DNA of 46,733 nt from an uncultured Clostridia bacterium (GCA_947625245.1 CANQNO010000014.1:1-46733); one strand, 5' to 3'. Counted from the first letter of the stretch, positions 15,518-24,800 are shown. The notes: generated by a model not told the origin, from the letters alone. Made by a program: numbers and translations.

Positions 15518-15898
15518 TTAAACCTTTTTAAAGGTCATAACCGTTTTATATTCGCCTTCTCCATATGTAAGCGTAAGGGTTTTTCCGCTCAGCGTACCCT
15601 TTGTAACATCATCATTATCATCGGTAATTGTAATTTCTTTGCCGTTTTGTTCCCATTTTGCTTTGCTTTCGCCCAAATCACAGGTGCCGTCTTTATTGAA
15701 TACAAGCTTATAGTAGTCCTTGCTTTCCTCAAAGCCGTCAACGCCTTCTTTCATTTCCTCTTTCAATTCGCCGTTCTCGTAGTATGCCATAGATACAAGC
15801 TCGTAAGTGCCTTCCGCATTCGTGGAACAAGCCGCAAGCATTGCGCCCATTACAAGTACAAGTGTGAGAGAAGCAACGGTGATAAGAATTTTTTTCAT
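15518..15898 (-). CDS. Secreted lipoprotein, lipocalin-like
   Basis: A 126-residue protein with a signal peptide (basic MKK, hydrophobic core) and the lipobox LAAC with the lipidated cysteine at residue 24. The mature part is short and beta-rich: alternating strands such as GTYELVSMAYY, YYKLVFNKDGTCDLG, KEITITDD and KTLTLTY. This resembles the lipocalin-like or DUF-type beta-barrel lipoproteins of Clostridia. A strong AGGAGG site (15909-15904) precedes the ATG. It is expressed from a perfect consensus promoter with a palindrome at the start site and is divergent from an XRE regulator. Ligand unknown. Confidence 0.8.
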   Translation of the reverse strand: MKKILITVASLTLVLVMGAMLAACSTNAEGTYELVSMAYYENGELKEEMKEGVDGFEESKDYYKLVFNKDGTCDLGESKAKWEQNGKEITITDDNDDVTKGTLSGKTLTLTYGEGEYKTVMTFKKV

Positions 15899-15912
15899 AA
15901 TTTTCCTCCTTT

Positions 15913-15932
15913 ATTGGGAATATTTTCCCTAT
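15913..15932. promoter_or_regulatory. Candidate operator palindrome in the lipoprotein leader
   Basis: GGGAA-TATT-TTCCC with flanking AT/AT symmetry (9 of 10 base pairs match), located between the -10 box and the ribosome binding site of the lipoprotein gene, over the predicted transcription start. The adjacent XRE gene is the natural candidate repressor. Confidence 0.45.
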
Positions 15933-15940
15933 CAATCAAA

Positions 15941-15969
15941 ATTATATAGGTAATAAATGTAATTGTCAA
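15941..15969 (-). promoter_or_regulatory. Consensus sigma-A promoter of the lipoprotein gene
   Basis: Read on the minus strand: TTGACA (15969-15964), a 17-bp spacer and TATAAT (15946-15941). No equally clear promoter was found for the divergent XRE gene. Confidence 0.85.
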
Positions 15970-16018
15970 GGATTTTTTGGGAATTTTTTACCAATATTTA
16001 TGGCAGAGGTGAATTATT

Positions 16019-16342
16019 TTGAGAATCAAGCAATTACGTGAGGAAAGGGGCATGAGCCAGCGCGCTTTGGCGATGGCGATAAAAGCTAACCCCAAAACGG
16101 TTAACTTTTGGGAGCACGGAACAAGCGAACCCACTGCGGGATTTATAATAGCTTTGGCAAATTATTTTGAGTGTTCCGCCGATTATATTCTCGGCAGAGA
16201 AGACGATATGGGCAACATAAGCGTGGACAGCGGTTTGACCATGGAAGAGCAGGCAGTCGTTGGGCTTTTTCGCAAACTGGGCAAAAGGCAGAGGGAAGAG
16301 CTTATGGATTTTGCCGCCTTTCTCTCCCGAAACGGCGTATAA
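16019..16342 (+). CDS. XRE-family transcriptional regulator
   Basis: A 107-residue protein with an N-terminal lambda-repressor-type helix-turn-helix (residues about 1-60: IKQLREERGMSQRALAMAI, recognition helix around NPKTVNFWEHG) ending in the typical DYILGR. A short C-terminal helical tail (about 70-105) may dimerise. The frame has a stop at 16010, so translation must start at TTG 16019; AGAGGTG at 16005-16011 has good spacing and supports it. The gene is divergent from the lipoprotein gene and may control it and itself. Confidence 0.85.
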   Translation: MRIKQLREERGMSQRALAMAIKANPKTVNFWEHGTSEPTAGFIIALANYFECSADYILGREDDMGNISVDSGLTMEEQAVVGLFRKLGKRQREELMDFAAFLSRNGV

Positions 16343-16368
16343 GTTTCGCAAGACTAGTTCACAAAAAC

Positions 16369-16395
16369 CGCAGGCAAGCCGTGCCTGCGATTTTT
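16369..16395 (+). terminator. Terminator of the XRE gene, a recurring hairpin module
   Basis: Stem CGCAGGCA/TGCCTGCG with loop AGCCG followed by ATTTTT. The surrounding 40 bp, beginning CACAAAAACCGCAGGC, recurs in altered form at 19488-19528 upstream of nrdG. Confidence 0.7.
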
Positions 16396-16415
16396 CGTGA
16401 TTTTTGGCGGCTCTT

Positions 16416-16710
16416 CTCAAAAGGCGTAAAGACTACGCCTTTTTCGGGCACCGTTCGCGCGGAACGTGTGCGCTCGCTCATCTCGCGCGGAGAAAACCCG
16501 CGCGGGCGCATATTCTAAAATAATAACAGAGTAATTTACGAGAGTGTCATTTGTTCAAAGGGCGGCTATCAAACATCGATATTTCAGGTTTCCCTTTCGG
16601 GCTCTGCACAATTCACAATTGTGAATTTTACAGGAACCTTTTGGTTAAAGGGCGACTTTTGTAACGGCCACTTCTTTGCCGGAATATGATACCCGCGAAG
16701 CGGTGAACCT
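16416..16710. repeat. Composite intergenic repeat, copy 3, with an interrupted module
   Basis: Modules appear here in a different order from 3868-4112. The terminator-like AAAAGGCGTA/TACGCCTTTT unit comes first (16416-16490), then GCGCGGGCGCA (16499-16510), then the start of the TTTACGAGAGTGTCATTT unit (16535-16552). The rest of that unit resumes only at 16681 (ATATGATACCCGCGAAGCGG). The intervening 128 bp include a perfect 18-bp palindrome, AATTCACAA/TTGTGAATT (16610-16627). No gene is seen in 16343-16926. Confidence 0.7.
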
Positions 16711-16739
16711 ACATTATGGAACAAATATTTTTTAATGTT

Positions 16740-16755
16740 TCACAAGATATTGTGG
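16740..16755. promoter_or_regulatory. Candidate NrdR box 1 upstream of nrdD
   Basis: TCACAAGATATTGTGG agrees at 13 of 16 positions with the NrdR-box consensus as I recall it (ACACwATATATwGTGT) and is a near-perfect palindrome. It ends 9 bp before the -35 box of the nrdD promoter. Confidence 0.65.
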
Positions 16756-16764
16756 TTTGTGCAG

Positions 16765-16793
16765 TTGACAAGGCACAAAATGTGTGTTATTAT
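16765..16793 (+). promoter_or_regulatory. Sigma-A promoter of nrdD with overlapping second NrdR-like box
   Basis: TTGACA (16765-16770) and TATTAT (16788-16793) with a 17-bp spacer. A weaker inverted repeat CACAAAATGTGTG (16774-16786) sits in the spacer, 33 bp downstream of box 1 start to start, which approximates the paired-site spacing known for NrdR. The remaining leader of about 130 nt before nrdD has no recognised riboswitch. Confidence 0.7.
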
Positions 16794-16926
16794 AAATTCG
16801 TTCTACAAAAATCGGCAATAACGGTCAAAAGCCGAAAAAACACGCCTTTTAAAAGCCGCTATATTTTATAGGCGTGACTTCGGGACGACCGCTTAAAATA
16901 ATTTTAACGGCAGTGAGGGAAGGAAA

Positions 16927-19053
16927 ATGAAAGTAATCAAACGCGACGGAACGACATGCGACTTCGACAGGAGCAAAATTGCTGTTGCAATCAGAAAAGC
17001 CAACGAGGCTGTGGACTTTGAGGACAGAATAACCGATACCCAGATCGAGGGCATTGTGGACGACATAGCCGGCAGGCACAGGTCGAGACTGCTTGTAGAA
17101 GATATTCAGGATATGGTGGAAGAGCACCTCATGCAGCTCCAAAAATTCCAGCTCATGAAGGCGTATATTCTCTACCGTTACGAGCGCGCCCTTATAAGAA
17201 AGGCGAACACCACGGACGAGAGCATTTTATCCCTTATCCGCAATAAAAACAAGGACGTAATGGAGGAGAACTCCAACAAGAACGCGCGCACGGCTTCCAC
17301 CCAGCGCGACCTTATAGCGGGCGAAGTTTCCAAAGACCTTACCCGCCGCATCCTTCTGCCCGAAAAAATTTCTAAGGCGCACGACGAAGGCGCCATACAC
17401 TTCCACGACGCCGATTACTTTTTACAGCCCATCTTCAACTGCTGTCTTATAAATATAAAGGACATGCTCGAAAACGGCACGGTTATGAACGGCAAGATGA
17501 TAGAAAGCCCCAAATCTTTCCAGACGGCTTGCACCATAACCACGCAGATTATCGCTTCTGTCGCGTCCTCGCAATACGGCGGGCAGTCGGTAAATATCGC
17601 CCACCTCGGCAAATATCTCCGCCGCACCCGCGAAAAGTACGAAAAGCAGTGCGAGGAGCAGTTCGGCGACAAGATTGACGAGGAGACAAAAAAGGAATTT
17701 GTGGATCTCCGCGTAAAGGAAGCGCTCAAAGCGGGCGTTCAGACCATACAATACCAAATCAATACCTTAATGACCACCAACGGACAATCCCCGTTCGTGA
17801 CCCTCTTTATGTGGCTTGACGAACACGACGAGTACATAGAGGAAAACGCCATGATAATACAGGAGATACTCGAACAGCGTTATCAGGGCATCAAAAACGA
17901 AAAGGGCGTTTACGTTACGCCCGCGTTCCCCAAACTCATTTACGTGCTTGACGAAAACAACTGCCTTAAAGGCGGAAAGTACGACTATCTTACCCGCCTT
18001 GCCGTAAAGTGCTCTTCAAAGCGCCTTTATCCCGACTATATTTCCGCAAAGAAAATGCGCGAAAATTACGAGGGAAACGTGTTCTCGCCCATGGGCTGCC
18101 GCTCTTTCCTTTCACCCTGGAAAGACGAAAACGGCAACTATAAATTCGAGGGCAGATTCAACCAGGGCGTGGTTTCCATCAACCTGCCGCAGTGCGGAAT
18201 TCTCGCAAAGGGCGACGAGAAGAAGTTCTGGGAAATTCTCGAAGAGAGATTGCAGCTCTGCTACGAAGCGCTTATGTGCCGCCACGACGCACTCATGGGC
18301 GTGACGAGCGACGTCTCCCCCGTGCATTGGCAGTACGGCGCTATTGCGCGGTTGCAACCGGGCGAAAAGATAGACAAGTATCTTTTAAACGGATATTCCA
18401 CCATATCTTTGGGATATATAGGGCTTTACGAGGTGACAAAGCTTGTAAAGGGCGTTTCGCACACCGCTCCCGAAGGTCAGGAATTCGCTCTTAAAGTTAT
18501 GCGCACCCTCCGCGAACATTGCGAAAAGTGGAAGAAAGAGACGGGGCTGGGCTTCGGGCTTTACGGCACCCCCGCCGAATCCCTCTGCTACCGCTTTGCG
18601 CGTATCGACCAGGAACGTTTCGGCACCATAAAAGACGTTACGGACAAAGGTTACTACACCAACAGCTACCACGTGGACGTGCGCGAACACATAGACGCCT
18701 TTTCCAAATTCACTTTCGAAAGCCAATTCCAGAAGATTTCTTCGGGCGGTGCTATTTCCTATGTGGAAATCCCCAACATGCGCCACAATTTACAGGCGTT
18801 GGAAGACGTGGTTAAGTTTATTTACGACAATATCCAATACGCAGAATTCAATACCAAATCCGACTACTGCCATGTGTGCGGTTTCGACGGCGAAATTATA
18901 ATTAACGACGACAACGAGTGGGAGTGCCCCGTCTGCCATAACAAGGACCAGCGCAAAATGAACGTTACCCGCCGCACGTGCGGATATTTGGGCGAAAATT
19001 TCTGGAACGTGGGTAAGACTAAGGAGATTAAGGCGCGCGTTCTGCATTTATAA
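16927..19053 (+). CDS. nrdD: Anaerobic ribonucleoside-triphosphate reductase (class III)
   Basis: A 708-residue glycyl-radical enzyme that reduces ribonucleoside triphosphates to deoxyribonucleotides without oxygen, using formate or a thiol system as reductant. Residues 1-about 90 are an ATP-cone allosteric domain (KVIKRDGTTCDFDRSKI). The barrel carries the catalytic cysteines. The C-terminus has a zinc site (CHVC and CPVC) and the radical glycine Gly686 in RRTCGYLGENFW. GGGAAGGAAAA precedes the ATG. It is the first gene of the nucleotide cluster with nrdG and dut, though a 496-bp repeat-filled gap separates it from nrdG. The promoter carries NrdR-like boxes. Confidence 0.96.
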   Translation: MKVIKRDGTTCDFDRSKIAVAIRKANEAVDFEDRITDTQIEGIVDDIAGRHRSRLLVEDIQDMVEEHLMQLQKFQLMKAYILYRYERALIRKANTTDESILSLIRNKNKDVMEENSNKNARTASTQRDLIAGEVSKDLTRRILLPEKISKAHDEGAIHFHDADYFLQPIFNCCLINIKDMLENGTVMNGKMIESPKSFQTACTITTQIIASVASSQYGGQSVNIAHLGKYLRRTREKYEKQCEEQFGDKIDEETKKEFVDLRVKEALKAGVQTIQYQINTLMTTNGQSPFVTLFMWLDEHDEYIEENAMIIQEILEQRYQGIKNEKGVYVTPAFPKLIYVLDENNCLKGGKYDYLTRLAVKCSSKRLYPDYISAKKMRENYEGNVFSPMGCRSFLSPWKDENGNYKFEGRFNQGVVSINLPQCGILAKGDEKKFWEILEERLQLCYEALMCRHDALMGVTSDVSPVHWQYGAIARLQPGEKIDKYLLNGYSTISLGYIGLYEVTKLVKGVSHTAPEGQEFALKVMRTLREHCEKWKKETGLGFGLYGTPAESLCYRFARIDQERFGTIKDVTDKGYYTNSYHVDVREHIDAFSKFTFESQFQKISSGGAISYVEIPNMRHNLQALEDVVKFIYDNIQYAEFNTKSDYCHVCGFDGEIIINDDNEWECPVCHNKDQRKMNVTRRTCGYLGENFWNVGKTKEIKARVLHL

Positions 19054-19060
19054 CTACCGT

Positions 19061-19182
19061 AAACCGCGTATAAGCGTCGCAATACTGTGTCGCCTTTACG
19101 TTTTTGCTTGGTCACGTACTTCTTTGTACGCTCCCTTCGCAAAATCCGCAGGCTCCTTGTCTTGCTCGCTTCTCCGCGGTTT
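19061..19182. repeat. 122-bp dispersed element with terminal inverted repeats, copy 2
   Basis: The left end AAACCGCGTATAAGCG (19061-19076) is identical to copy 1, and the right end (19167-19182) is also identical. The interior has diverged, but the central hairpin is retained with one compensatory pair change (CGTAC/GTACG in place of TGTAC/GTACA). It starts 7 nt after the nrdD stop codon. Confidence 0.75.
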
Positions 19183-19189
19183 CTCTTCT

Positions 19190-19464
19190 TAAATGCTTTC
19201 TAAATAATAGCAAAGCGCATTACGAGCAATGTCATTTCGAGGGATATGAGACCCGCGAAGCGGGCGATTGACCGAGATAATCCCCTCGTGGTCTGCTCGT
19301 GGTAATTACGAAGAGCGGAAACATTTCTAAAAATTTCTTTCGCTTTTTCATCGTTGGGATTCTTCGGCTACGCCTCAGAATGACAAGAAGGAAATGGGGT
19401 GTTTCTTCACTTCGTTCTCGCCGTTGGCGAGAGCGTCGGGCTAAAGCCCTCGCGCAGAATGACA
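19190..19464. repeat. Composite intergenic repeat, copy 4
   Basis: Follows the 122-bp element. It contains the TGTCATTTCGAGGGATATGA unit with GACCCGCGAAGCGGGCG (19220-19277), the GTGGTCTGCTCGTGGTAATT unit (19283-19320), and the ATTCTTCGGCT/CCTCAGAATGAC unit (19355-19390). A divergent end (19400-19464) closes in CGCAGAATGACAGGG. The stretch to 19549 adds only a hairpin module (19488-19528). No gene is seen between nrdD and nrdG. Confidence 0.75.
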
Positions 19465-19549
19465 GGGTGAAAAGAACATCTCAACCTCACGAAAAATTGC
19501 AGGCACGGCTTGCCGAGATTTTCGCGAAATAGCATATGTTAGGTCTATT

Positions 19550-20083
19550 ATGAATTACGCTAAGATAAAATATTACGACATATCCAACGGCCCCGGGGTG
19601 CGCACGTCGCTGTATGTCAGCGGTTGCCGCAACCACTGCAAGGGCTGTTTTAATCCCGAAACCTGGGATTTCGGCTACGGCGAGCTGTTTACCACGGAGG
19701 TAGAGGACAAAATAATCCGCTCCATGCAGCCCGAATACATAAAGGGCTTTACTCTTTTGGGCGGCGACCCGTTCGAACCCGAAAACGCCGAACGCCTTGC
19801 GCCTTTTATGGAGAGATTGCGCGCCGCCTATCCCCATAAATCGCTGTGGTGCTTTACGGGATATGATTTCGAAGCCGATCTCCTGACGGGCAAAAAGGGC
19901 GACCACGACATAAATATGCGCATACTCAAAACCCTTGACGTGCTTGTGGACGGCAGGTTTGTCGAAGAGCTCAAAGATTTGAATTTGCGTTTCCGCGGCT
20001 CGTCCAACCAACGCATAATTCTTGTTCCCGAAAGCTTTAAAAAAGACGAAATAGTGTTGTGGAACGAAAGGGATTTTGTTTGA
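19550..20083 (+). CDS. nrdG: Anaerobic ribonucleotide reductase activating protein
   Basis: A 177-residue radical-SAM enzyme that generates the glycyl radical on NrdD. The [4Fe-4S] motif CRNHCKGC (CxxxCxxC) lies near residue 26, preceded by ISNGPGVRTSLYVSGC. A later conserved stretch is LLGGDPFEPEN. Length is typical of the family. The ribosome binding site is weak (TTAGGTC). The stop codon lies 1 nt before the dut ATG, so the two are cotranslated. It probably shares its function but perhaps not always its transcript with nrdD, because repeats with hairpins lie between them. Confidence 0.93.
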   Translation: MNYAKIKYYDISNGPGVRTSLYVSGCRNHCKGCFNPETWDFGYGELFTTEVEDKIIRSMQPEYIKGFTLLGGDPFEPENAERLAPFMERLRAAYPHKSLWCFTGYDFEADLLTGKKGDHDINMRILKTLDVLVDGRFVEELKDLNLRFRGSSNQRIILVPESFKKDEIVLWNERDFV

Positions 20084-20084
20084 T

Positions 20085-20522
20085 ATGAAAGTCAAAATAA
20101 AAAAACTTAACGAAAAGGCGATAATTCCCGCATACGGTAGCGAATTTGCGGCGGGCGCCGACTTATATGCCTGCATTGACGGGGAAATTACCGTAAACCC
20201 GCAGGAAACGGCGGTTATTCCCACGGGCGTCGCGCTCGAATTGCCTGCGGGCTATGCGGGGCTAATTTATGCAAGGAGCGGGCTTGCCACCAAAAAAGGA
20301 CTTGCGCCCGCAAATAAAGTGGGGGTAGTTGACTGCGATTACAGGGGCGAAGTAAAAGTCTCGTTGCACAACCACTCCCTGCAACCGCAAACGGTGTCCG
20401 CGGGCGAGCGGATAGCCCAACTGGTAATCACCCCCTACATAACCGCCGAGTTCGTGCTTTCGGACGAGCTTTCCCAAACGGCGCGCGGGGCTGGCGGTTT
20501 CGGTTCTACGGGAAGCAAATAA
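20085..20522 (+). CDS. dut: dUTP diphosphatase (dUTPase)
   Basis: A 145-residue trimeric dUTPase that hydrolyses dUTP to dUMP and pyrophosphate, keeping uracil out of DNA and feeding dTMP synthesis. All five motifs are visible in order: AAGADLYA, YARSGLA, GVVDCDYRGE, RIAQLV and the C-terminal glycine-rich RGAGGFGSTG. ATG 20085 is chosen over the in-frame TTG 20076 because it sits 1 nt after the nrdG stop, with AAAGGGA upstream. A terminator follows. Confidence 0.95.
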   Translation: MKVKIKKLNEKAIIPAYGSEFAAGADLYACIDGEITVNPQETAVIPTGVALELPAGYAGLIYARSGLATKKGLAPANKVGVVDCDYRGEVKVSLHNHSLQPQTVSAGERIAQLVITPYITAEFVLSDELSQTARGAGGFGSTGSK

Positions 20523-20525
20523 TTC

Positions 20526-20548
20526 GGGCGTCTCAGGACGCCCTTTTT
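20526..20548 (+). terminator. Terminator of the nrdG-dut operon
   Basis: A 7-bp stem GGGCGTC/GACGCCC with loop TCAG, followed by TTTTT. Confidence 0.8.
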
Positions 20549-20554
20549 CTTTGC

Positions 20555-20583
20555 TTGACAGCCGGCGTTAAAAGACTTAAACT
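20555..20583 (+). promoter_or_regulatory. Sigma-A promoter of the ROK kinase operon
   Basis: TTGACA (20555-20560), a 17-bp spacer and TAAACT (20578-20583), 26 bp before ATG 20610. Confidence 0.65.
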
Positions 20584-20609
20584 ACATATAAATAAATTCG
20601 GAGGGCTTA

Positions 20610-21557
20610 ATGTCTTTTATAATCGGGCTTGACGTGGGCGGCACTTCGGTAAAGGGAATAATTTTTAAGGACGGCAAAGCTGTTTGCAAGGACAGCTTGC
20701 CCACAGTCTCCGGCGAGGGGCTTGCGGATTGTCTTTTTGCCCTTTCGGAACGCCTTGCCGCCGCCGCGGGCACTCAAATTTCCCGCATAAGCGGAGTGGG
20801 CGTGGGCTGCCCGGGCGTTATAGACGCCTTTAACGGCACGGTCGTGCGGGCGGATAACCTCGGTCTTTTTGATTACCCCCTCAAATCCCTATTAAAAGAG
20901 CGCATCGCCGAAGTGCGCGTGTGCAACGACGGCAACGCCGCGGCTTTGGGCGAGGCTTATTACGGCGCGGGCAGGGGATTTAAAAACAGCGTTTTAATAA
21001 CTCTCGGCACGGGCGTCGGCGGGGGAATTATAATAGACGGCAAGCTGTTTTCGGGCAACAGGTCCGCGGGCGCGGAGATAGGACATATGGTAATAAAAGA
21101 GGGCGGAAAGCTCTGTTCCTGCGGGCGGCGGGGCTGTTTCGAGGCATACTGCTCGGCGCGCGCGCTGGCGGGGCTTACCCGCAGCCGCATGAGGCGCGAT
21201 CCTCTTTCCCCGATGTGGCGGGAGTATAACCTGCGCACCGCAGACGGCGAAACGGCGTTCAAATATGCCGGTACCGACCCGTCGGCGGCAAAGGTAGTTG
21301 AAACTTATATAGGGCACCTTGTGTGCGGAATAGCAAATCTTGCCAACATTTTCCGCCCCGAAGCCGTAATTCTGGGCGGCGGGGTTTCGGCGCAGGGCGA
21401 GCGGCTCGAACGGCTCGTCCGCGAAAGGATCAAAAAAGAAATCTTCGCTTTCGGTTACGCGCCGGTGGAAATAAAGTGCGCTTCTTTAAAAAACGACGCG
21501 GGGGCGTACGGCGCGGCTGCGCTCTTTACGATCCCGTCCGCCGGAGGTAAATTATGA
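20610..21557 (+). CDS. ROK-family sugar kinase, glucokinase-like
   Basis: A 315-residue kinase of the ROK family. The ATP loop LDVGGTSVKG is at residues 6-15, the catalytic region is around VCNDGNAAALGE, and LGTGVGGGII follows. The sugar-binding motif EIGHM is followed by the ROK zinc motif CSCGRRGCFEAYCS. There is no N-terminal helix-turn-helix, so this is a kinase rather than a repressor. It most likely phosphorylates glucose at C6, though N-acetylglucosamine or another hexose is possible. GGAGGG lies upstream of the ATG. Its stop overlaps the next start by 4 nt (ATGA). Confidence 0.85.
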   Translation: MSFIIGLDVGGTSVKGIIFKDGKAVCKDSLPTVSGEGLADCLFALSERLAAAAGTQISRISGVGVGCPGVIDAFNGTVVRADNLGLFDYPLKSLLKERIAEVRVCNDGNAAALGEAYYGAGRGFKNSVLITLGTGVGGGIIIDGKLFSGNRSAGAEIGHMVIKEGGKLCSCGRRGCFEAYCSARALAGLTRSRMRRDPLSPMWREYNLRTADGETAFKYAGTDPSAAKVVETYIGHLVCGIANLANIFRPEAVILGGGVSAQGERLERLVRERIKKEIFAFGYAPVEIKCASLKNDAGAYGAAALFTIPSAGGKL

Positions 21558-21847
21558 AAAAATCCGAAATACTTATTACCCGTATAAAGCGTTGCGTCAC
21601 CGCAATCAAGGCGCTGGTATGCGCTTTGGGCGCGATAGTAGTAGCTTTGGTGGCGTTTGCCGCCGTTGCGGGGGGCATGGGTCTGAACGTCACAAACCCC
21701 GTGCTTACCCTTGCTTTCACCGTTGCGGCGGGCGGGCTTGCGGTCGCCGTGGCGGTTGCGCTTGCGGTAGTGATAATTGTGGCTTTCAGAGCGGTTTCCG
21801 CGCTTAAAAAGGCGGAGACGGAAGAACCGGAGGCGGAAGTTGAGTAA
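21554..21847 (+). CDS. Small two-helix membrane protein
   Basis: A 97-residue protein with two long alanine/valine-rich transmembrane helices (about residues 17-40 and 50-77), a basic N-terminus and a glutamate-rich C-terminus. GGAGG precedes its ATG within the end of the ROK gene. It overlaps the RND gene start by 8 nt. No family was recognised. Its position suggests that it could be a small partner of the RND exporter, but this rests on gene order only. Confidence 0.65.
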   Translation: MKKSEILITRIKRCVTAIKALVCALGAIVVALVAFAAVAGGMGLNVTNPVLTLAFTVAAGGLAVAVAVALAVVIIVAFRAVSALKKAETEEPEAEVE

Positions 21848-24800
21848 ATTTTTCGGCTTTATAATACGGCAATCGGCGGCAATAGTGCTCGCCGTGATCT
21901 TCGTCATAGCGTTCGGCGTATACTCGGCGGTGCAGATGCCCGTCAACCTTCTGCCCGACATAAACGTGCCCATGGTGTGCGTACAGGTAATTTATGCGGG
22001 CGCGAACGCGCCGTCGGTCGAAAAGGACGTGACGGAAAAACTCGAAGAGGGGCTTTCGTCTATAGGCGGGGTCTCCTCGGTGGACAGCTATTCCTACGAC
22101 AATCTCTCTGCTGTCGTGCTTTCGTTCGCTTACGGCACGGACACGAAGGAGAAACAGAGCGACATACGCGGCAAACTCTCCTCTTTGGGGCTTCCCGACG
22201 GGGTGCAGACCGACGTTTACGACATAGACCTCAACGCCGAAGCGGTCGCCGTTTTGTCGGTCACATCCGAAAAGGGTCCCGACGACGCCTATGCAAAGGG
22301 CAAACAGCTTGCCGCGCGCCTTTCCGCGATCGACGGCGTGGAGAACGTGGAGATTAAGGGCGGAGCCGAATACGCGTACTGTGTGCGCCCGTTCGGCGGG
22401 CTGGAACTCCTTGCGCCGCTAATCGTCGAAGCCTTTTCCTACGGCGCGCTCGATATTCCCCTCGGCAACGTCAGCTCGGCGGACGGCGAAGTGCAGGTCC
22501 GCAACAATTCCGACATAACTGCCGAAGACGACATAAAAAATATGCCGATCGAAATCCCCGCGCAGGCGTTCGGGTCTGTGCGCGACAGGATAAAACAGGG
22601 GCTTAGTGCGTACGGTTTTGATATAGACGACCCCGCAACGGCGGAGACCGTAGTGAATACCCCGTTTATATTCGATATGCTTAAAAGTCAGGTTGCGGCG
22701 CAGGGCGGTAACTTTTCGGACGACCTGTTAAAACAAATAATTTTAAAGACAGACGGCAACATAATCGCAAAAGTTTCCGATGTCGCGACGGTGGAGAAAG
22801 AGGCAAGTTATTCCTCTTACGTATATTATTTCGACGGCGAAATAGGAATAACGCCGGGCGTCACGGTGGAAATTTACAAGTCCAACGGCGCCAATTCCTC
22901 GGCGGTGGTAAAGGAAGTAAAGTCCGTTTATGAGGGCGCGGCTTCGGAAGAAGGCTATCAAATATCCGTAAATCTTCTCGACGACAAGTCGCAGTTCATC
23001 TCCGAAAGCATTTCAAACGTGCTCATAAGCATGCTTATAGGCGGCGCGCTCGCGGTTTTCGTGATATTCGTGTTCCTTAAAAAGGTGAGGACGTCCCTTA
23101 TAATCGCCGTCACCATGCCCCTTTCGGTGCTCGCCGCCATAATCTGCCTTTTTGCAATGGGCATAACTTTGAACATGGTCTCGCTCGGCGGGCTTGCCGT
23201 GGGGATAGGGATGCTTGTGGACAACAGCATAGTCGTTATCGAAAGCATTTCCAAACACCGCGACATGGATAAGACGGCATACCGCGCGGCGGTGGACGGC
23301 ACCACCGAAGTGGGCGGCGCACTGTTCGGCTCTACCGTAACCACGGTGTGCGTGTTTATCCCCATACTTTTCTCGGGCGGGCTTACAGCCGAAATTTTTA
23401 CCGACCTTTCCTGGGCGGTCATTTTCTCGCTTTCCCTCTCGCTCATAGTCGCCGTAACCGTAATTCCCGCGCTGTACGCGCTGCTGTGCGGCGGCAAGCG
23501 TATGTTAAAGGGCGGCGGGCTTTCGAAAAATCTGCCCGGTTCCACTGCGGAAAGCGCAGCGGAAGAGCTCCCCGAAAAACAGGAGAGCCTGTGCCAAAAT
23601 TCTCCGAATACTTCATCCGCACCCCGCAAAAGCCGTTTTTCGCGCGCGGTCGCTTTGCTTAAAGAGCCGCGGGTAATGAACGCTACCGAAAAGTTCTATT
23701 CCAAAATTCTTACGGGCGCGTTAAAGCGCAAGTTTATCCCCATAATCACCGCGGTCGTGCTGTTCGGCGCGAGCATAGGCTTGCTCTTTGTCACGGGCAC
23801 GGAATTTCTCCCCTCGATAGACAAGGGCTCCATAGAAGTAAATATGGCATACGCCCCCGGCACGTCGCTCCAAACAATTCAACAGGACGTTTCGGATTTT
23901 GCCGTGAAGATAGAAGAGGAGCTTAAAGACAACCTCGACTATATATCAGTGAGCGTGGGTAAAAACGGGTTGCTCGCAATGACCGATACGGGGATAATAA
24001 CCGTACAGCTCAACACCGACCGCGGCACGGAGCGCACGGTGGAAAAAATAAGGGAGCTGGCGCAGGGCGACGGTACTGCGGACGCGGCGCGCAAAAGCGT
24101 GAACGTGCGGCAGATAGACGGGGTGGTGGCATCCCTTCTGTCGGGTTCGGACGACCTTTCGGTGACTATTCTCGGAGAGGACGGCGAAAAACTCAAAGAA
24201 ATTGCGGGCGAGATAATGGAAGAGCTTAAAAAGCCCGAAAACGGATTTACCGACGTCTCGTCCACCGCAACCGATCCCGCCTGGCAGACCGACATAAAAT
24301 TCGACAGGAACAAACTTGCGGCATACGGGCTGGACTATCAGACTGTGGTCATGACTTTGCGCATAGGCATGGCGTCGTACACGGCGTGCACGGCGACGAT
24401 AGACGGCGGGGAGTGTTCCGTAAACGTTTCGTTCGGCAAAGACGCCTTAAAAGACGTGGAAGATTTAAAAAATTTCACCGTCGGGTCGGGCAGCGAAGGG
24501 GCGGTAAAGCTTTCGGACGTAGCCGAAATTTCCGAACCGCATCCCGTGGAAGCCTGCATAAGGCACTCGGGCGGCAGGCAGATGATCTCCGTTTCGGCAA
24601 CTCTTCCGGGCACGGATACGGGCGCGGCGGGCAGGCAGATGCGGAAAATCGCGGAGGACGTGCTTAAAAAGTACGAGGGCTTCGAATTCCGCCAGAGCGG
24701 CATATCCAGCTATTTGAACGACGCCTTTTCGGGGCTTGCCGTCGCACTTGTAATTTCCTTCTTTTTGCTGTTCGCGGTAATGACCGTGCAGTTCGGTTCG

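Noticed and set aside
15503-15949. A 148-codon plus-strand frame opposite the lipoprotein gene
   Set aside because: The minus-strand gene has a signal peptide with lipobox, AGGAGG and a perfect promoter. The plus frame runs through those control signals.
19487-20224. A 245-codon minus-strand frame across nrdG and dut
   Set aside because: Both plus-strand genes carry complete family motifs, so the reverse frame is a shadow.
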